In this document: positions 51,011-60,018 of the stretch, one piece after another
Numbering within the stretch: the stretch's first letter is position 1
Layout: every line of letters begins with the position of its first letter
Assembly (NCBI GenBank): GCA_963667145.1
Contig: OY762943.1
Location: 806,001 to 870,000, forward strand
Origin: G963667145 sp963667145
GTDB taxonomy: Bacteria; Cloacimonadota; Cloacimonadia; G963667145
DNA length: 64,000 nucleotides
Direction: 5' to 3'
The notes under the pieces: generated by a model
Seen by the model: the letters and a program-made list of their open reading frames with translations, nothing else
What the model was told of the DNA's origin: nothing
Databases searched by the model: none
Translations under genes and position numbers: made by a program

Positions 51011-51778
51011 ATGAGCTTCTCCGAAAAAAAATTCGCCTCGTTTACTTCAGAAAAGCAAATCAAAGAACTTTTCGTCCTGTTGGACAAAATTGAAGCTAAC
51101 TGGCAAAATTCCGAATTAAGAGAAACCCTGCAAGACGAATTCCTTTCACTCGCTTCTCTCTCCTCCGAAGAACAGTACTTTTCGCGAGTAACATTTACCG
51201 ATTTAAGGGCTTTTGCCTCGGAGAAAACTGTTTTAGAAAATAGATTCAACAAATCCAAAAGAGACTGGGAAATATTAAGCAAAGATAATTCTGAGAAGAA
51301 ATGCAACGCCGAAAAACTTCCTGTGGTTCTGATTTTGGACAATCTTCGCTCAGCTTTCAACGTGGGTTCCATTTTGAGAACTGCGGAATGTTTCAACATT
51401 GCCGAAATTGCTTTTTGCGGTGTGACCCCGAACCACAAAAATCCGAAAGTGCAAAAAACTTCTATGGGTTGCCATAATTTCACCAAAAACTGCATTTTCC
51501 CCACAACTGGCGACGCAATCGCTAACTACCGAAATCAAAGCTACAAAATTTTCGCCATGGAAACCACCACTAACTCGTTGCCTATAAAAAGCGTTCCCGT
51601 TGACTATCCCATTGCTTTGGTTTTGGGAAACGAAGCCCTTGGAATTGAGCCAAAAATCCTCGACATTTGCGATAAAATTTTTCAAATCCCCTTGCAAGGC
51701 TGGAAAAATTCTCTGAATGTTGGAATTTGTTGTGGCATCGCTCTTTACGAAATCAGCGAAAAATTTTTGCCTAAGTAA
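51011..51778 (+). CDS. TrmH-family (SPOUT) RNA methyltransferase
   Basis: The 255-residue protein has an N-terminal helical domain of about 95 residues and a C-terminal SpoU/TrmH fold: LILDNLRSAFNVGSILRTAE, NIAEIAFCG, IALVLGNEALGIEPKIL and IPLQGWKNSLNVGICCGIAL. These are the three SAM/knot motifs. It should 2'-O-methylate tRNA or rRNA, but the target position cannot be deduced. It is short and lacks the L30e-like domain of RlmB. It lies between glnN and the malic enzyme gene, in the same orientation. Confidence 0.9.
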   Translation: MSFSEKKFASFTSEKQIKELFVLLDKIEANWQNSELRETLQDEFLSLASLSSEEQYFSRVTFTDLRAFASEKTVLENRFNKSKRDWEILSKDNSEKKCNAEKLPVVLILDNLRSAFNVGSILRTAECFNIAEIAFCGVTPNHKNPKVQKTSMGCHNFTKNCIFPTTGDAIANYRNQSYKIFAMETTTNSLPIKSVPVDYPIALVLGNEALGIEPKILDICDKIFQIPLQGWKNSLNVGICCGIALYEISEKFLPK

Positions 51779-51860
51779 TCTCTTGACCTTTTGCACCGCT
51801 GTTTTCTTTATGTGAGGTCAGATTGAAAATTTTGTGAGATAATTAATTTTGGAGTTCACT

Positions 51861-53285
51861 ATGTTTAATCAAATTAGATTTGAAACTCTTTTGAAGCAAG
51901 AGTTCGATTCAGAAATAATAAACAAAGCTAAAACACTTTTCTACAAAAAGTTATCTCTATTGCTGCACAATCATTACAATGGGAAACTGGAGATAATGCC
52001 AAAAGTTCCCGTTTGGAATCCCGAGTGTTTCAGCGTGTGGTACACCCCTGGAGTTTCCGGAATTTCATGCCAAATCCGAGACAATAATTTTCTGGCTAAC
52101 TCCCTCACTATCAAAGGGAAAACTGTGGCTATTGTCACCGATTCCACCAGAGTTTTGGGAGACGGCGATTGCTCTCCTTTTGGAGGAATGGGTGTGATGG
52201 AAGGTAAAGCTCTGCTTCTAAAGTATTTAGCAGGAGTTGACGCTTTCCCACTCTGCATCAACTCAAAAGATGCACAAGGCAAAAGCAATGCAAAAAAAAT
52301 CATCGACACCGTGAAAGCTTGTAGTCCCAGTTTTGCTGCCATCAACTTGGAAGACATTAGCCAGCCGAATTGTTACCAAGTCCTTCATCAATTGCAAAAA
52401 GAGTTGGATATTCCCGTTTGGCACGACGACGCACAAGGCACAGCCTGCATCATTCTTGCTGGAATCTATAACTCGCTGAAACTCGCCAAAAAGGAAATTT
52501 CCGATGTTAAAGTCGTTCTCATTGGTGCAGGTGCAGCTGGAAGTCAAATAGCAGAATATTTGCTCAAGGCAGGCGTAAATTCCGAAAAAATCTGCATTTT
52601 TGACGACAAAGGCGGTTTGCACAAAAACAGAAAAGATTTAAAAAAAAATCCGCTATTTTTTAAACAATGGAGTCTTGCGAAATCTACCAATCCGCAAAAT
52701 ATCACCTCGCCCATATCAGCCTGTGAAAACGCCGATATCATAATCGGAGTTTCCGCTCCGAACGCCATCACTGGCGAGATGATAAAGAAGATGAACAAAA
52801 AACCAATAGTTTTCGCCTGTGCAAATCCTGTTCCAGAAATTTACCCCGAAGACGCTATAAATGCAGGAGCTTTCATCGTGGCGACTGGACGTAGCGACTT
52901 CCCAAATCAACTCAACAACTCCTTGGTTTTCCCCGGTTTGCTCAGAGCCGTGGTAGATACATCCGCCTCAAAAATAACCGACTCTATGGCTCTAATGGCT
53001 GCAAAAACCATTGCAAATCACGTCAGCGATGCGGAATTGACACCTACCAACATAGTGCCGAAGATGGAAGATTCTTCCTTGGTTTCCGCATTGGTGCAAA
53101 ATGTTTCCACGGAAATTATCCAAAGCAAGTTGAACAATTTAGACGTAGATCCCGAAATCTTGGCAAAGCGATGTGACGAAGAAATCACAAGAATCCGCAA
53201 CTATACCGCATCAATTCCGTATCCACCCGAAGAGTACATCCAAAAGGCTCTGCAATGGACAAAAGAAAATATAGCAAATTCTTAA
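51861..53285 (+). CDS. NAD(P)-dependent malic enzyme
   Basis: A start at 51861 (GGAG eight bases upstream) is favoured over 51849. The roughly 474-residue enzyme converts malate to pyruvate and CO2. Segments include SVWYTPGVSGISCQIRDN, SPFGGMGVMEGKALLLKYLA, FAAINLEDISQPNCYQVLHQ, VWHDDAQGTACIILAGIYNS, and the Rossmann motif VVLIGAGAAGSQIAEYLLKA. It is the small bacterial type (no phosphotransacetylase domain). The 3' end overlaps the patatin gene by 31 bp. Confidence 0.93.
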   Translation: MFNQIRFETLLKQEFDSEIINKAKTLFYKKLSLLLHNHYNGKLEIMPKVPVWNPECFSVWYTPGVSGISCQIRDNNFLANSLTIKGKTVAIVTDSTRVLGDGDCSPFGGMGVMEGKALLLKYLAGVDAFPLCINSKDAQGKSNAKKIIDTVKACSPSFAAINLEDISQPNCYQVLHQLQKELDIPVWHDDAQGTACIILAGIYNSLKLAKKEISDVKVVLIGAGAAGSQIAEYLLKAGVNSEKICIFDDKGGLHKNRKDLKKNPLFFKQWSLAKSTNPQNITSPISACENADIIIGVSAPNAITGEMIKKMNKKPIVFACANPVPEIYPEDAINAGAFIVATGRSDFPNQLNNSLVFPGLLRAVVDTSASKITDSMALMAAKTIANHVSDAELTPTNIVPKMEDSSLVSALVQNVSTEIIQSKLNNLDVDPEILAKRCDEEITRIRNYTASIPYPPEEYIQKALQWTKENIANS

Positions 53286-55453
53286 TCCTGCTCTTTCTGT
53301 GGCTTTTGGGGATACCATCACTGTTCGCATCTTCCCCAAAAATCGGCTTAGCCCTCTCGGGAGGAGGAACAAGATGCCTGACCCAAATAGGCGTTCTGCA
53401 AGTAATCGATAGCCTGAAAATCCCCATCGACGTTATCTCTGGAACCAGCATGGGTTCCATCGTCGGAGGATTGTACTCCTGCGGATATTCGGGAAAAGAT
53501 ATAGAAAAAATCATCTCTCAACTTGATTGGAACAAGCTATTCAACGAATCTATCTCCCGACAAAACTACTACGGAAGAAAAAAAAGGTGGAAAAATTTCA
53601 CTCGCCTATCTATCTACCTCTCCAACAATTTCATTCCTGTATTCCCCGAAGGATTTCTGAAAGGTTCGCACATCACCAACAAAATGTTCGAATTGACTTT
53701 CCCTGCTCATGATGTCCGAAATTTCGATGAACTACCAATCCCATTCTTCTGCAAAGCTACGAGCCTCTACAAACACAGCTCCGTAACATTGGACAAAGGA
53801 TACCTACACTTAGCAATGCGTGCCTCGATGAGTATACCTTCAATTTTCTCTCCCTTAAAAATCGACTCGCTAACCCTTATGGACGGAGGCATCTTGGACA
53901 ACTTCCCAACAAAAGATTTGGCAAAACTAAACGTAGAAAATATCATCGGTGTAAAAGTTTCTCTTCCCGTAACTAAAGAAACCGACGAAAACCTCTTCTC
54001 CATCCTCAACAAAACCGTCATTCTCGCACTGAACAACAATGTGAAAAAATCCGAAAAATACGCCTCGATTCTCATCTATCCGCAAGTCACAAAGCAACTG
54101 AATTTTTTGGAGCTTGATAATCTGAACTACCTCATCGAACTCGGCAAAAAAGCTACTTTGGAACATTTAGACGAATTAAAAAAAATGTCCAATCCACAAA
54201 AATTCGCACTTTTGGAACAGAAAAAGAAAGATTTTGTCAATAAAAAAGATTCGTTCACCATAAACAAAGTCGAAATTGTTGGGAATCACTACTTGGACGA
54301 CAAAGCTATTTTGTCCCTGAGTAAGCGGAAAATTGACCAGCTAAAAAGCAGACACGACATCACTGGGCTATGCAACGAAATTTTCACTTCGGGTTTCTTT
54401 GAGTACTGCTATCCTCTTCTAAACAAAGGCACTCTAACTATTGTCGTGGAAGAAAAATTACAACAAAAAATCGGTTTTTACGCCAAATACAACGACTACA
54501 CGAAGTTCTCAATCGGCTCGTTGCTACAAGTTGACAACAGACTTCTGCCAAACTCCAACCTTCTGATAAATGGTGAATTCGGCAAAAAGGAGGAGTTCGA
54601 TTTCGATTTCGTCAAAAATTTCGGAAACAGAGGAAACAGCTGGGGGGCTTACCTCAGAGCTTTTACCTGTTACAAAAAGCAACCACTCTACATCTACGAT
54701 GCAGAATCTTTTGAAAAAACCGAAGAAAAAGACAAAGAAGAAGTCGAAATCACATTCGGTGCTGGGATGTACACCAACAAATCGACCATCGTCGAAGGAT
54801 ACTATTTTTACTATAACTCAAAGTTCACAGACAACGTGAGCAAAGACCTCGAGAATAGCTCATTCTCCACCAACGGACTCGGGATAAAAGTTTATTACGA
54901 ATACATGGACGACTCTTTTATGCCCATGGACGGCGAGTCGATTTTGTCCAAATACCACATCAGCAACGAAAAAGCTGGAAGCGAAACCGACTACCAAAAA
55001 TTCAGATTCAAATACAAAAAGATTCTGCCTATTTTTGAGGATAGATTTAGCGTAAAGCTGAGATTGGAATACGGCAACTTGTCCAGCACCAGCGAAATAG
55101 CAAAAGAACACGACCCCTTCTATCTCGGCGGATTGGACAACTTCTTAGGGTTTAAAACGAACTCAATCCTAACACCAGTATATAAAACAGTTTATTTGGG
55201 AACTCGCTTGAAATTCAAAACCAACTTCTTTTGGGACTTCGGAGGCAACTTCACAGACCTCAGAAAGAAAGATTACCTAAACGTTTTCGACAGCAAAAAC
55301 AGCACCTACAAAAGAGGAGTTGGCACATCGTTTACCTTCTACCATCCGCTATTCATTTCCAAAGTAGGCTTAGCTATAGACGATGACGAAAACACAACTT
55401 TCTACTTCACCTTCGGACACGATTTCGATTCGTTTGAGTTCTCCAAGAAATAA
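53255..55453 (+). CDS. Patatin-like phospholipase with POTRA and C-terminal barrel (PlpD-type)
   Basis: The 732-residue protein has a signal peptide (about 1-25) and a patatin lipase domain (about 28-225): LALSGGGTRCLTQIGVLQVI, nucleophile VISGTSMGSIVGG (Ser65) and MDGGILDN (Asp210). A POTRA-like region (about 330-400) and an Omp85-type barrel follow, ending in HDFDSFEF. This is the type Vd autotransporter/PlpD layout, which secretes a phospholipase via its own barrel. It overlaps the malic enzyme gene by 31 bp. Expected to act on bacterial or host lipids. Confidence 0.9.
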   Translation: MDKRKYSKFLILLFLWLLGIPSLFASSPKIGLALSGGGTRCLTQIGVLQVIDSLKIPIDVISGTSMGSIVGGLYSCGYSGKDIEKIISQLDWNKLFNESISRQNYYGRKKRWKNFTRLSIYLSNNFIPVFPEGFLKGSHITNKMFELTFPAHDVRNFDELPIPFFCKATSLYKHSSVTLDKGYLHLAMRASMSIPSIFSPLKIDSLTLMDGGILDNFPTKDLAKLNVENIIGVKVSLPVTKETDENLFSILNKTVILALNNNVKKSEKYASILIYPQVTKQLNFLELDNLNYLIELGKKATLEHLDELKKMSNPQKFALLEQKKKDFVNKKDSFTINKVEIVGNHYLDDKAILSLSKRKIDQLKSRHDITGLCNEIFTSGFFEYCYPLLNKGTLTIVVEEKLQQKIGFYAKYNDYTKFSIGSLLQVDNRLLPNSNLLINGEFGKKEEFDFDFVKNFGNRGNSWGAYLRAFTCYKKQPLYIYDAESFEKTEEKDKEEVEITFGAGMYTNKSTIVEGYYFYYNSKFTDNVSKDLENSSFSTNGLGIKVYYEYMDDSFMPMDGESILSKYHISNEKAGSETDYQKFRFKYKKILPIFEDRFSVKLRLEYGNLSSTSEIAKEHDPFYLGGLDNFLGFKTNSILTPVYKTVYLGTRLKFKTNFFWDFGGNFTDLRKKDYLNVFDSKNSTYKRGVGTSFTFYHPLFISKVGLAIDDDENTTFYFTFGHDFDSFEFSKK

Positions 55454-56098
55454 CTAACCCTTCAGAAGAGCAATTTTCTGATTATAATCACCCTGAAAGA
55501 CAAAATTACCTGCGACAAGAATGTCCACGCCTGTTTCGACAAGTTCTTTGGCATTTTTGTCACTAACTCCACCATCCACTTGTATCTGAAATCCAAACTT
55601 GGCTTTGAATGGTCGCAAATAGCTCAACTTGTCATAAACCAAGGAAAGAAACTTTTGTCCACCAAAACCGGGATTCACACTCATCAACAATACAAAGTCT
55701 ACTTCCGATAGAAGCGGTTCAAGTAAACTGACAGCTGTTCCAGGATTGATAGCAATTCCCGCTTTGATTCCCAAAGATTTAATCTTCGTCAAAAGCCGAT
55801 GAGCGTGAGCTGTCGCTTCCAAATGAAACGAGATATATTCTACGCCAATATCAGCCAATCTATCCACATACTCTTCGGGCGAATCCACCATCAGATGTGC
55901 GTCCAAAGGCTTATTCGTGTTCTTTCTGATAGAGTCAATAATCGGGAAACCGAACGTCAGATTAGGAACAAAGTGGTTGTCCATAATGTCCAAATGAAGA
56001 AAATCAGCAGCTTGCAAACTGTCCAACTCACTCTGCAAATTGCAAAAATCTGCCGACAACAACGACGGAGCTATAAGCGTTTTTTTGTTCTCAACCAT
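55454..56098 (-). CDS. rpe: Ribulose-phosphate 3-epimerase
   Basis: Interconverts ribulose-5-P and xylulose-5-P in the pentose phosphate pathway. The 214-residue TIM barrel has IAPSLLSADFCNLQSELDSL, FLHLDIMDNHFVPNLTFG, LDAHLMVDSPEEYVDRLA, LLMSVNPGFGGQKFLSLVYD and IQVDGGVSDKNAKELVETGV, so all metal- and substrate-binding segments are present. It is the last gene of the long minus-strand operon, ends directly against the patatin gene stop, and overlaps the DUF721 gene by 28 bp. Confidence 0.95.
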   Translation of the reverse strand: MVENKKTLIAPSLLSADFCNLQSELDSLQAADFLHLDIMDNHFVPNLTFGFPIIDSIRKNTNKPLDAHLMVDSPEEYVDRLADIGVEYISFHLEATAHAHRLLTKIKSLGIKAGIAINPGTAVSLLEPLLSEVDFVLLMSVNPGFGGQKFLSLVYDKLSYLRPFKAKFGFQIQVDGGVSDKNAKELVETGVDILVAGNFVFQGDYNQKIALLKG

Positions 56099-56394
56099 TT
56101 GTACTCCTTTTGATTTTTCGAATAAAAAACTATCTCTCGGATAGCCATTCCGCCTCTAATGTGCAATCGTTCGATAATCTGACTCTTTAATAAAGAAAAT
56201 TCCTGTAGCCAAACATTATCGACTACAGAAATATATAATATACCATCTTCGTATTTTTCAACATTGCTGTGAGAAGCCATCAATTCGCCAACGCATTCTT
56301 CCCAACATACCAGTGCAAGAGCAAAATCTCTATATCTTTCACCAGCAACTTTCAGGATAAAAGATTTGGCATTAACTCGCTTAATTCCTCCCAC
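56071..56394 (-). CDS. DUF721/DciA-like protein
   Basis: The 107-residue protein shows the DUF721 layout: CWEECVGELMASHSNVEKYE and GILYISVVDNVWLQEFSLLK, followed by IIERLHIRGGMAIREIVFYS. DciA proteins load the replicative helicase DnaB in bacteria that lack DnaC. Here the domain is short and basic at its end (KEYKWLRTKKRL). It lies between rplI and rpe; an association of this family with housekeeping operons is common. Confidence 0.72.
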   Translation of the reverse strand: MGGIKRVNAKSFILKVAGERYRDFALALVCWEECVGELMASHSNVEKYEDGILYISVVDNVWLQEFSLLKSQIIERLHIRGGMAIREIVFYSKNQKEYKWLRTKKRL

Positions 56395-56406
56395 AACAAA
56401 GAAAAC

Positions 56407-56922
56407 TTAAGCTTCTTCTTCGGTAGAAGCCTCAGTTTGCTCCTTGGTTTCCTCAACAGGTTTCAAAGCTTCCAATTCGCTATTCTTCACCAAAACGTTG
56501 ATGTTCACAGCAACCTCTGGTCCAAAATGTAAAATAACTTGGAACTCGCCAACATTTTTAATTCTCTCGGGAAGCTCAACCATTCTTCTCTTAATCTCCA
56601 ACCCGAAAACATCTTTGATTTTAGCTATAATTTCTACATCCGAAACAGAACCATAAAGCTTTCCATCCTTGTCGGAATTCATCTCAAATTCCAAAGTTTT
56701 CCCTTCCAAAACTGAAGCTGATTCTTTGAGCTCAGACAGAAGACGAAGTCTTGCTTCCTCCGCTCTCTTCTTGATAGCCTCAATCCTCATCATATTGCCT
56801 TTGTCAGCCTTAACAGCTTTCCCCTGAGGCAACAAATAATTTCTGGCAAAACCATCCTTAACTTCAACAATTCCCCCAGCTTCTCCCACTTTATACAAAT
56901 TTTCAGTCAAAATAACTTTCAT
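56407..56922 (-). CDS. rplI: 50S ribosomal protein L9
   Basis: The 171-residue protein has the N-terminal MKVILTENLYKVGEAGGIVEVKD-type domain (GIVEVKDGFARNYLLPQGKA), a long central helix, and a C-terminal domain (GKLYGSVSDVEIIAKIKDVF). An acidic tail of about 20 residues (EETKEQTEASTEEEA) extends beyond the usual 150. It follows the DUF2232 gene by 8 bp. Confidence 0.96.
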   Translation of the reverse strand: MKVILTENLYKVGEAGGIVEVKDGFARNYLLPQGKAVKADKGNMMRIEAIKKRAEEARLRLLSELKESASVLEGKTLEFEMNSDKDGKLYGSVSDVEIIAKIKDVFGLEIKRRMVELPERIKNVGEFQVILHFGPEVAVNINVLVKNSELEALKPVEETKEQTEASTEEEA

Positions 56923-56930
56923 TTTTCCTC

Positions 56931-57752
56931 CTAACTCAGCTTCCTAAAATTAAACCAACGATCAAGTAATCCTAGGAAAGACAAAATAAACACTAAATAA
57001 TTATTAAATACTAACACTATTACAAACAACAGGTACAAAATTTTGTACTTTTCAAACCATTTTTGCCAAACTGTGAAAACCACTCCCAAGCCAGCTAACG
57101 TAAAAGCAACTGAAGCGACAATCAGCAAATTGCTTCCTATCGACCAAGCAACGCTCTTCCGGAAAACAAAAAGCACAATCCCAGCAAGCAACCACAAGTC
57201 AACAACCTTGGGCAAAGCAAATCCACGAAAATTAAACCGCGGAATTTCGTTTTTTCTTCCGAGCAAAATTGAACCCAAATACAGAGCAAACAAAAACATC
57301 ACGGTGTGTAGCGACGGAAAATTCTCCTTATAGAGTTGCCATACAACGCCCAAATACTCTTGATTGGAAGTCAAAATCTTGTTGGTGAGAGCAAAAGCGG
57401 TATCGATAACCTGCAAATAGTACGGATTGAATGCGATAAAAAGCACTACTTCCCCAACAAAGCAAAAAACGCTCGTTCCCAAAATAGCCAAATCGTACTT
57501 TCCCTTATTCACCAACAAATAGAAGTAAACATAAAAAGCCGATTGAGCGAGAAGAATCTCAAAAAAGTCTACCTTAGAAATTCCTCCCAAGACAACTCCC
57601 AATAGAGACAAGCCGAAAGAAGCCAAAAAGAATTGGTTTAACTTGCCACTTTTCAGCACCTTATCCCCGATAAACCCCACACCATAAATGGTCGCCAAAA
57701 ACGGATTAAAAAAAACAAGCACACTATAAAGTGCTGCGTACAAAAAAATCAT
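56931..57752 (-). CDS. DUF2232-type membrane protein
   Basis: The 273-residue protein is almost all membrane helices (about eight), beginning MIFLYAALYSVLVFFNPFLA. Its position between rpsR and rplI and the topology match the DUF2232/YybS family, whose role is unknown, although it is suspected to be a small-molecule (vitamin) transport component in other genomes. It overlaps rpsR by 4 bp. Confidence 0.72.
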   Translation of the reverse strand: MIFLYAALYSVLVFFNPFLATIYGVGFIGDKVLKSGKLNQFFLASFGLSLLGVVLGGISKVDFFEILLAQSAFYVYFYLLVNKGKYDLAILGTSVFCFVGEVVLFIAFNPYYLQVIDTAFALTNKILTSNQEYLGVVWQLYKENFPSLHTVMFLFALYLGSILLGRKNEIPRFNFRGFALPKVVDLWLLAGIVLFVFRKSVAWSIGSNLLIVASVAFTLAGLGVVFTVWQKWFEKYKILYLLFVIVLVFNNYLVFILSFLGLLDRWFNFRKLS

Positions 57753-57982
57753 ACTCTTTTGTAGGGCAACAAAGCAACTTGTCTCGCCTTTTTAATCTCC
57801 TTAGAAACCGCTCTTTGATGTTTGGCACAATTACCAGAAAATCTGCGAGAAAGAATCTTGCCACTTTCCGAAATCATCTTTCTTAGCAAATCCACATTCT
57901 TGTAATCAATTTCTAATTCTTTGTTCTCACAGAACTTACATTTTTTTTTCTTAAATATTATTTTTTTCTTTCTAAAAGCCAT
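57749..57982 (-). CDS. rpsR: 30S ribosomal protein S18
   Basis: The 77-residue protein is basic with CKFCENKELEIDYKNVDLLR, then SGKILSRRFSGNCAKHQRAV and RQVALLPYKRV, the diagnostic S18 tail. The CxxC...CxxH pattern makes it the zinc-ribbon (C+) form. It follows ssb, the usual rpsF-ssb-rpsR order. Confidence 0.97.
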   Translation of the reverse strand: MAFRKKKIIFKKKKCKFCENKELEIDYKNVDLLRKMISESGKILSRRFSGNCAKHQRAVSKEIKKARQVALLPYKRV

Positions 57983-58009
57983 AATAAAAATCCTTATCTA
58001 AATTTTTTA

Positions 58010-58450
58010 TTAAAAGGGTACGCTCTCGTCATCCAGATCCATTTTCGGTTCAACAAATTGCGAATTATCGGAACCAGAATTTTGAGCAGGACTACCATTG
58101 TCTTCCATTTCCAAGAAGTGAACTCTATTCGCTTGAATTTCGGTTATTTTCACATTTTTGCCGTCTTTGGAAGTGTACATTCTGGTACGCAAACTGCCTT
58201 CCACCAAAACAGGGTCACCTTTTTTCAAAAGTTGAGCACACCTCTCGGCAACCGCACTCCAAACAATCACATCCAAAAAACTGGTCTCTTGTTGCCATTG
58301 CCCTTGTTTGTCCCGATAGTTACGAGAAAAAGCCAAAGGCAAAGTAACCACCTGAGTTCCTGAATTCAAATAGCGAAGCTCCAAATCACGAGTTAATCTT
58401 CCTGAAATCGTAACAGAATTGATATTAGGTAATCTAAATTTTTTACTCAT
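58010..58450 (-). CDS. ssb: Single-stranded DNA-binding protein
   Basis: The 146-residue protein has the OB-fold: INSVTISGRLTRDLELRYLN, SFLDVIVWSAVAERCAQLLK and GDPVLVEGSLRTRMYTSKDG. A short flexible linker (Ser/Asn/Gln) leads to the acidic tip PKMDLDDESVPF, the conserved DDxxPF partner-binding tail. It lies between rpsF and rpsR. Confidence 0.96.
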   Translation of the reverse strand: MSKKFRLPNINSVTISGRLTRDLELRYLNSGTQVVTLPLAFSRNYRDKQGQWQQETSFLDVIVWSAVAERCAQLLKKGDPVLVEGSLRTRMYTSKDGKNVKITEIQANRVHFLEMEDNGSPAQNSGSDNSQFVEPKMDLDDESVPF

Positions 58451-58490
58451 CTCATCACCCCTTTCTTCTTCTTAAAGAGTTAATTCCTTC

Positions 58491-58772
58491 TTAAGATTTG
58501 ACAGTCGTCAAAAACCTTACCACATTTTCGTTGTAGCGATAAAGTTTTTCCAATCCATCAAGCTTATCTACTTCCAAACTGAAATAGTTGAGATAGTAAT
58601 AAGCACTCTCTCTCTTCTTAATCGGATAAGCCAATTGCTTCTTACCCATGCTCTCGCTGGAGGTCACTTCGCCTCCGTTATCTTTGATATAATCAAGGAC
58701 ATTTTGATTGATAGCGTCCGCTTCTTCTTGGGACAAATCCTGATTAATCAAAAACATACTTTCGTAGTTCAT
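58491..58772 (-). CDS. rpsF: 30S ribosomal protein S6
   Basis: The start at 58772 gives MNYESMFLINQDLSQEEADA, the typical S6 N-terminus, with AAGGAG upstream. The longer reading to 58814 would overlap pth. The 93-residue protein continues with GKKQLAYPIKKRESAYYYLN and ends NVVRFLTTVKS. It binds S18 on the 30S platform, and rpsR is two genes downstream. Confidence 0.95.
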   Translation of the reverse strand: MNYESMFLINQDLSQEEADAINQNVLDYIKDNGGEVTSSESMGKKQLAYPIKKRESAYYYLNYFSLEVDKLDGLEKLYRYNENVVRFLTTVKS

Positions 58773-58797
58773 CTTAATTCTCCTTTGGTCTTTATTC

Positions 58798-59376
58798 CTA
58801 AAGATCCTGAACAATTCGTTCAGAATAGGTTTTTTTATTTTTACTATAATGTTCCAACATTTTGGTCAAATCTTGATTGATGAACACGTCCAACAACTCA
58901 GCGGAAAATTCCAAAATTTCGGGCAATTTCTCTTTTTGGCCAGCGGTAAAATTCCCTAACACATGACCAACTAAACTCGCTTTTTCTCCACCACCAACGC
59001 CAATCCTAAGTCGTGCAAATTCGTCTGTCTGCAACTTCTCGATGATGGACTTCACTCCGTTGTGCCCTCCGGCAGAACCGGATTTACGAATCCTCAACTG
59101 AGCAAAATCGATATTTACATCATCAAAAGCAATCAAAATTTTCTCGGGATTAAATCTCTTGAAAGCGTCTTTAACAGCCACACCGCTAAGGTTCATCATC
59201 GTCCGAGGTTTAACCAAAACACAATCTTTTTTCTTGGCAAAATAGTAATTCGCCGAAGCAAAAAATTTGACTCCCCAGTGGACAGCCAAATAATCTGTCA
59301 GCATAAAACCTATATTATGCCGAGTGTTTTTGTATTTTTCCCCTATATTCCCAAGCCCAACGATTAGCGTAGTCAA
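58798..59376 (-). CDS. pth: Peptidyl-tRNA hydrolase
   Basis: Releases peptides from prematurely dissociated peptidyl-tRNA. The 192-residue enzyme has LIVGLGNIGEKYKNTRHNIG (catalytic His in RHN), KPRTMMNLSGVAVKDAFKRF, and IAFDDVNIDFAQLRIRKSGS followed by AGGHNGVKSIIEKL. All catalytic segments are present. It is 3 bp downstream of rplY, the widespread rplY-pth pair. Confidence 0.96.
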   Translation of the reverse strand: MTTLIVGLGNIGEKYKNTRHNIGFMLTDYLAVHWGVKFFASANYYFAKKKDCVLVKPRTMMNLSGVAVKDAFKRFNPEKILIAFDDVNIDFAQLRIRKSGSAGGHNGVKSIIEKLQTDEFARLRIGVGGGEKASLVGHVLGNFTAGQKEKLPEILEFSAELLDVFINQDLTKMLEHYSKNKKTYSERIVQDL

Positions 59377-59379
59377 AAA

Positions 59380-60000
59380 TTATTCTGCCGATTCTTGCTT
59401 TTCGGCTACTCCCTCTTGCTCGTCTTCGGTCTCTTCTGTGGCAGCCGCTTTGATAGGAGGAAGAATATTGACAACCGAATTTTCAGGGTCACCGTTAGCG
59501 TGCAAATCCCCAAGGTCTATGTCTTGAACACGCAAATTTTCTCCAATCGCCAAGTTGCTGATGTCAACTTCTATCTCGGAAACAATCTGAGAGGGAAGAC
59601 AACTAACAGAAAGAGTGTGCATCAAGAAATCAACGATGCCACCTTCACGCACACCTACGGAGTCTCCAACCAATTTAATCGGAATGTCAACCGTAACTGA
59701 GTGACCTTTGGTGAGTTCCATGAAGTCGATGTGAAGCAATCTTCTAGTGCTGGGATGCACTTGCTTGCTTTTGATAACAGTCTTATAGCTCTTGCTACCA
59801 ACTTTAAGATTAAAAAAAGCAAGCTCCCCCAAAGACTTATTATAAGCTTTAACAAACTCGTTAGATTTGAGCTTGACAGGAACACCTTCTTTCCCATCTC
59901 CATAAATAATTGCAGGGATATATCCCTCGTTTCTAATTTTTTTACTATCAGATTTTTTTTGAGCCACAGCTCTTTTTTCTACTTCTAAATTAAAATCCAT
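59380..60000 (-). CDS. rplY: 50S ribosomal protein L25/Ctc
   Basis: The 206-residue protein is the long CTC form: a 5S rRNA-binding L25 domain (LEVEKRAVAQKKSDSKKIRN then GYIPAIIYGDGKEGVPVKLK) and the C-terminal TL5-type beta domain (about 95-185, HSVTVDIPIKLVGDSVGVRE). An acidic tail ends EGVAEKQESAE. It is between prs and pth, as in many bacteria. Confidence 0.95.
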   Translation of the reverse strand: MDFNLEVEKRAVAQKKSDSKKIRNEGYIPAIIYGDGKEGVPVKLKSNEFVKAYNKSLGELAFFNLKVGSKSYKTVIKSKQVHPSTRRLLHIDFMELTKGHSVTVDIPIKLVGDSVGVREGGIVDFLMHTLSVSCLPSQIVSEIEVDISNLAIGENLRVQDIDLGDLHANGDPENSVVNILPPIKAAATEETEDEQEGVAEKQESAE

Positions 60001-60018
60001 CTTAAGCTACCTCTTTTC

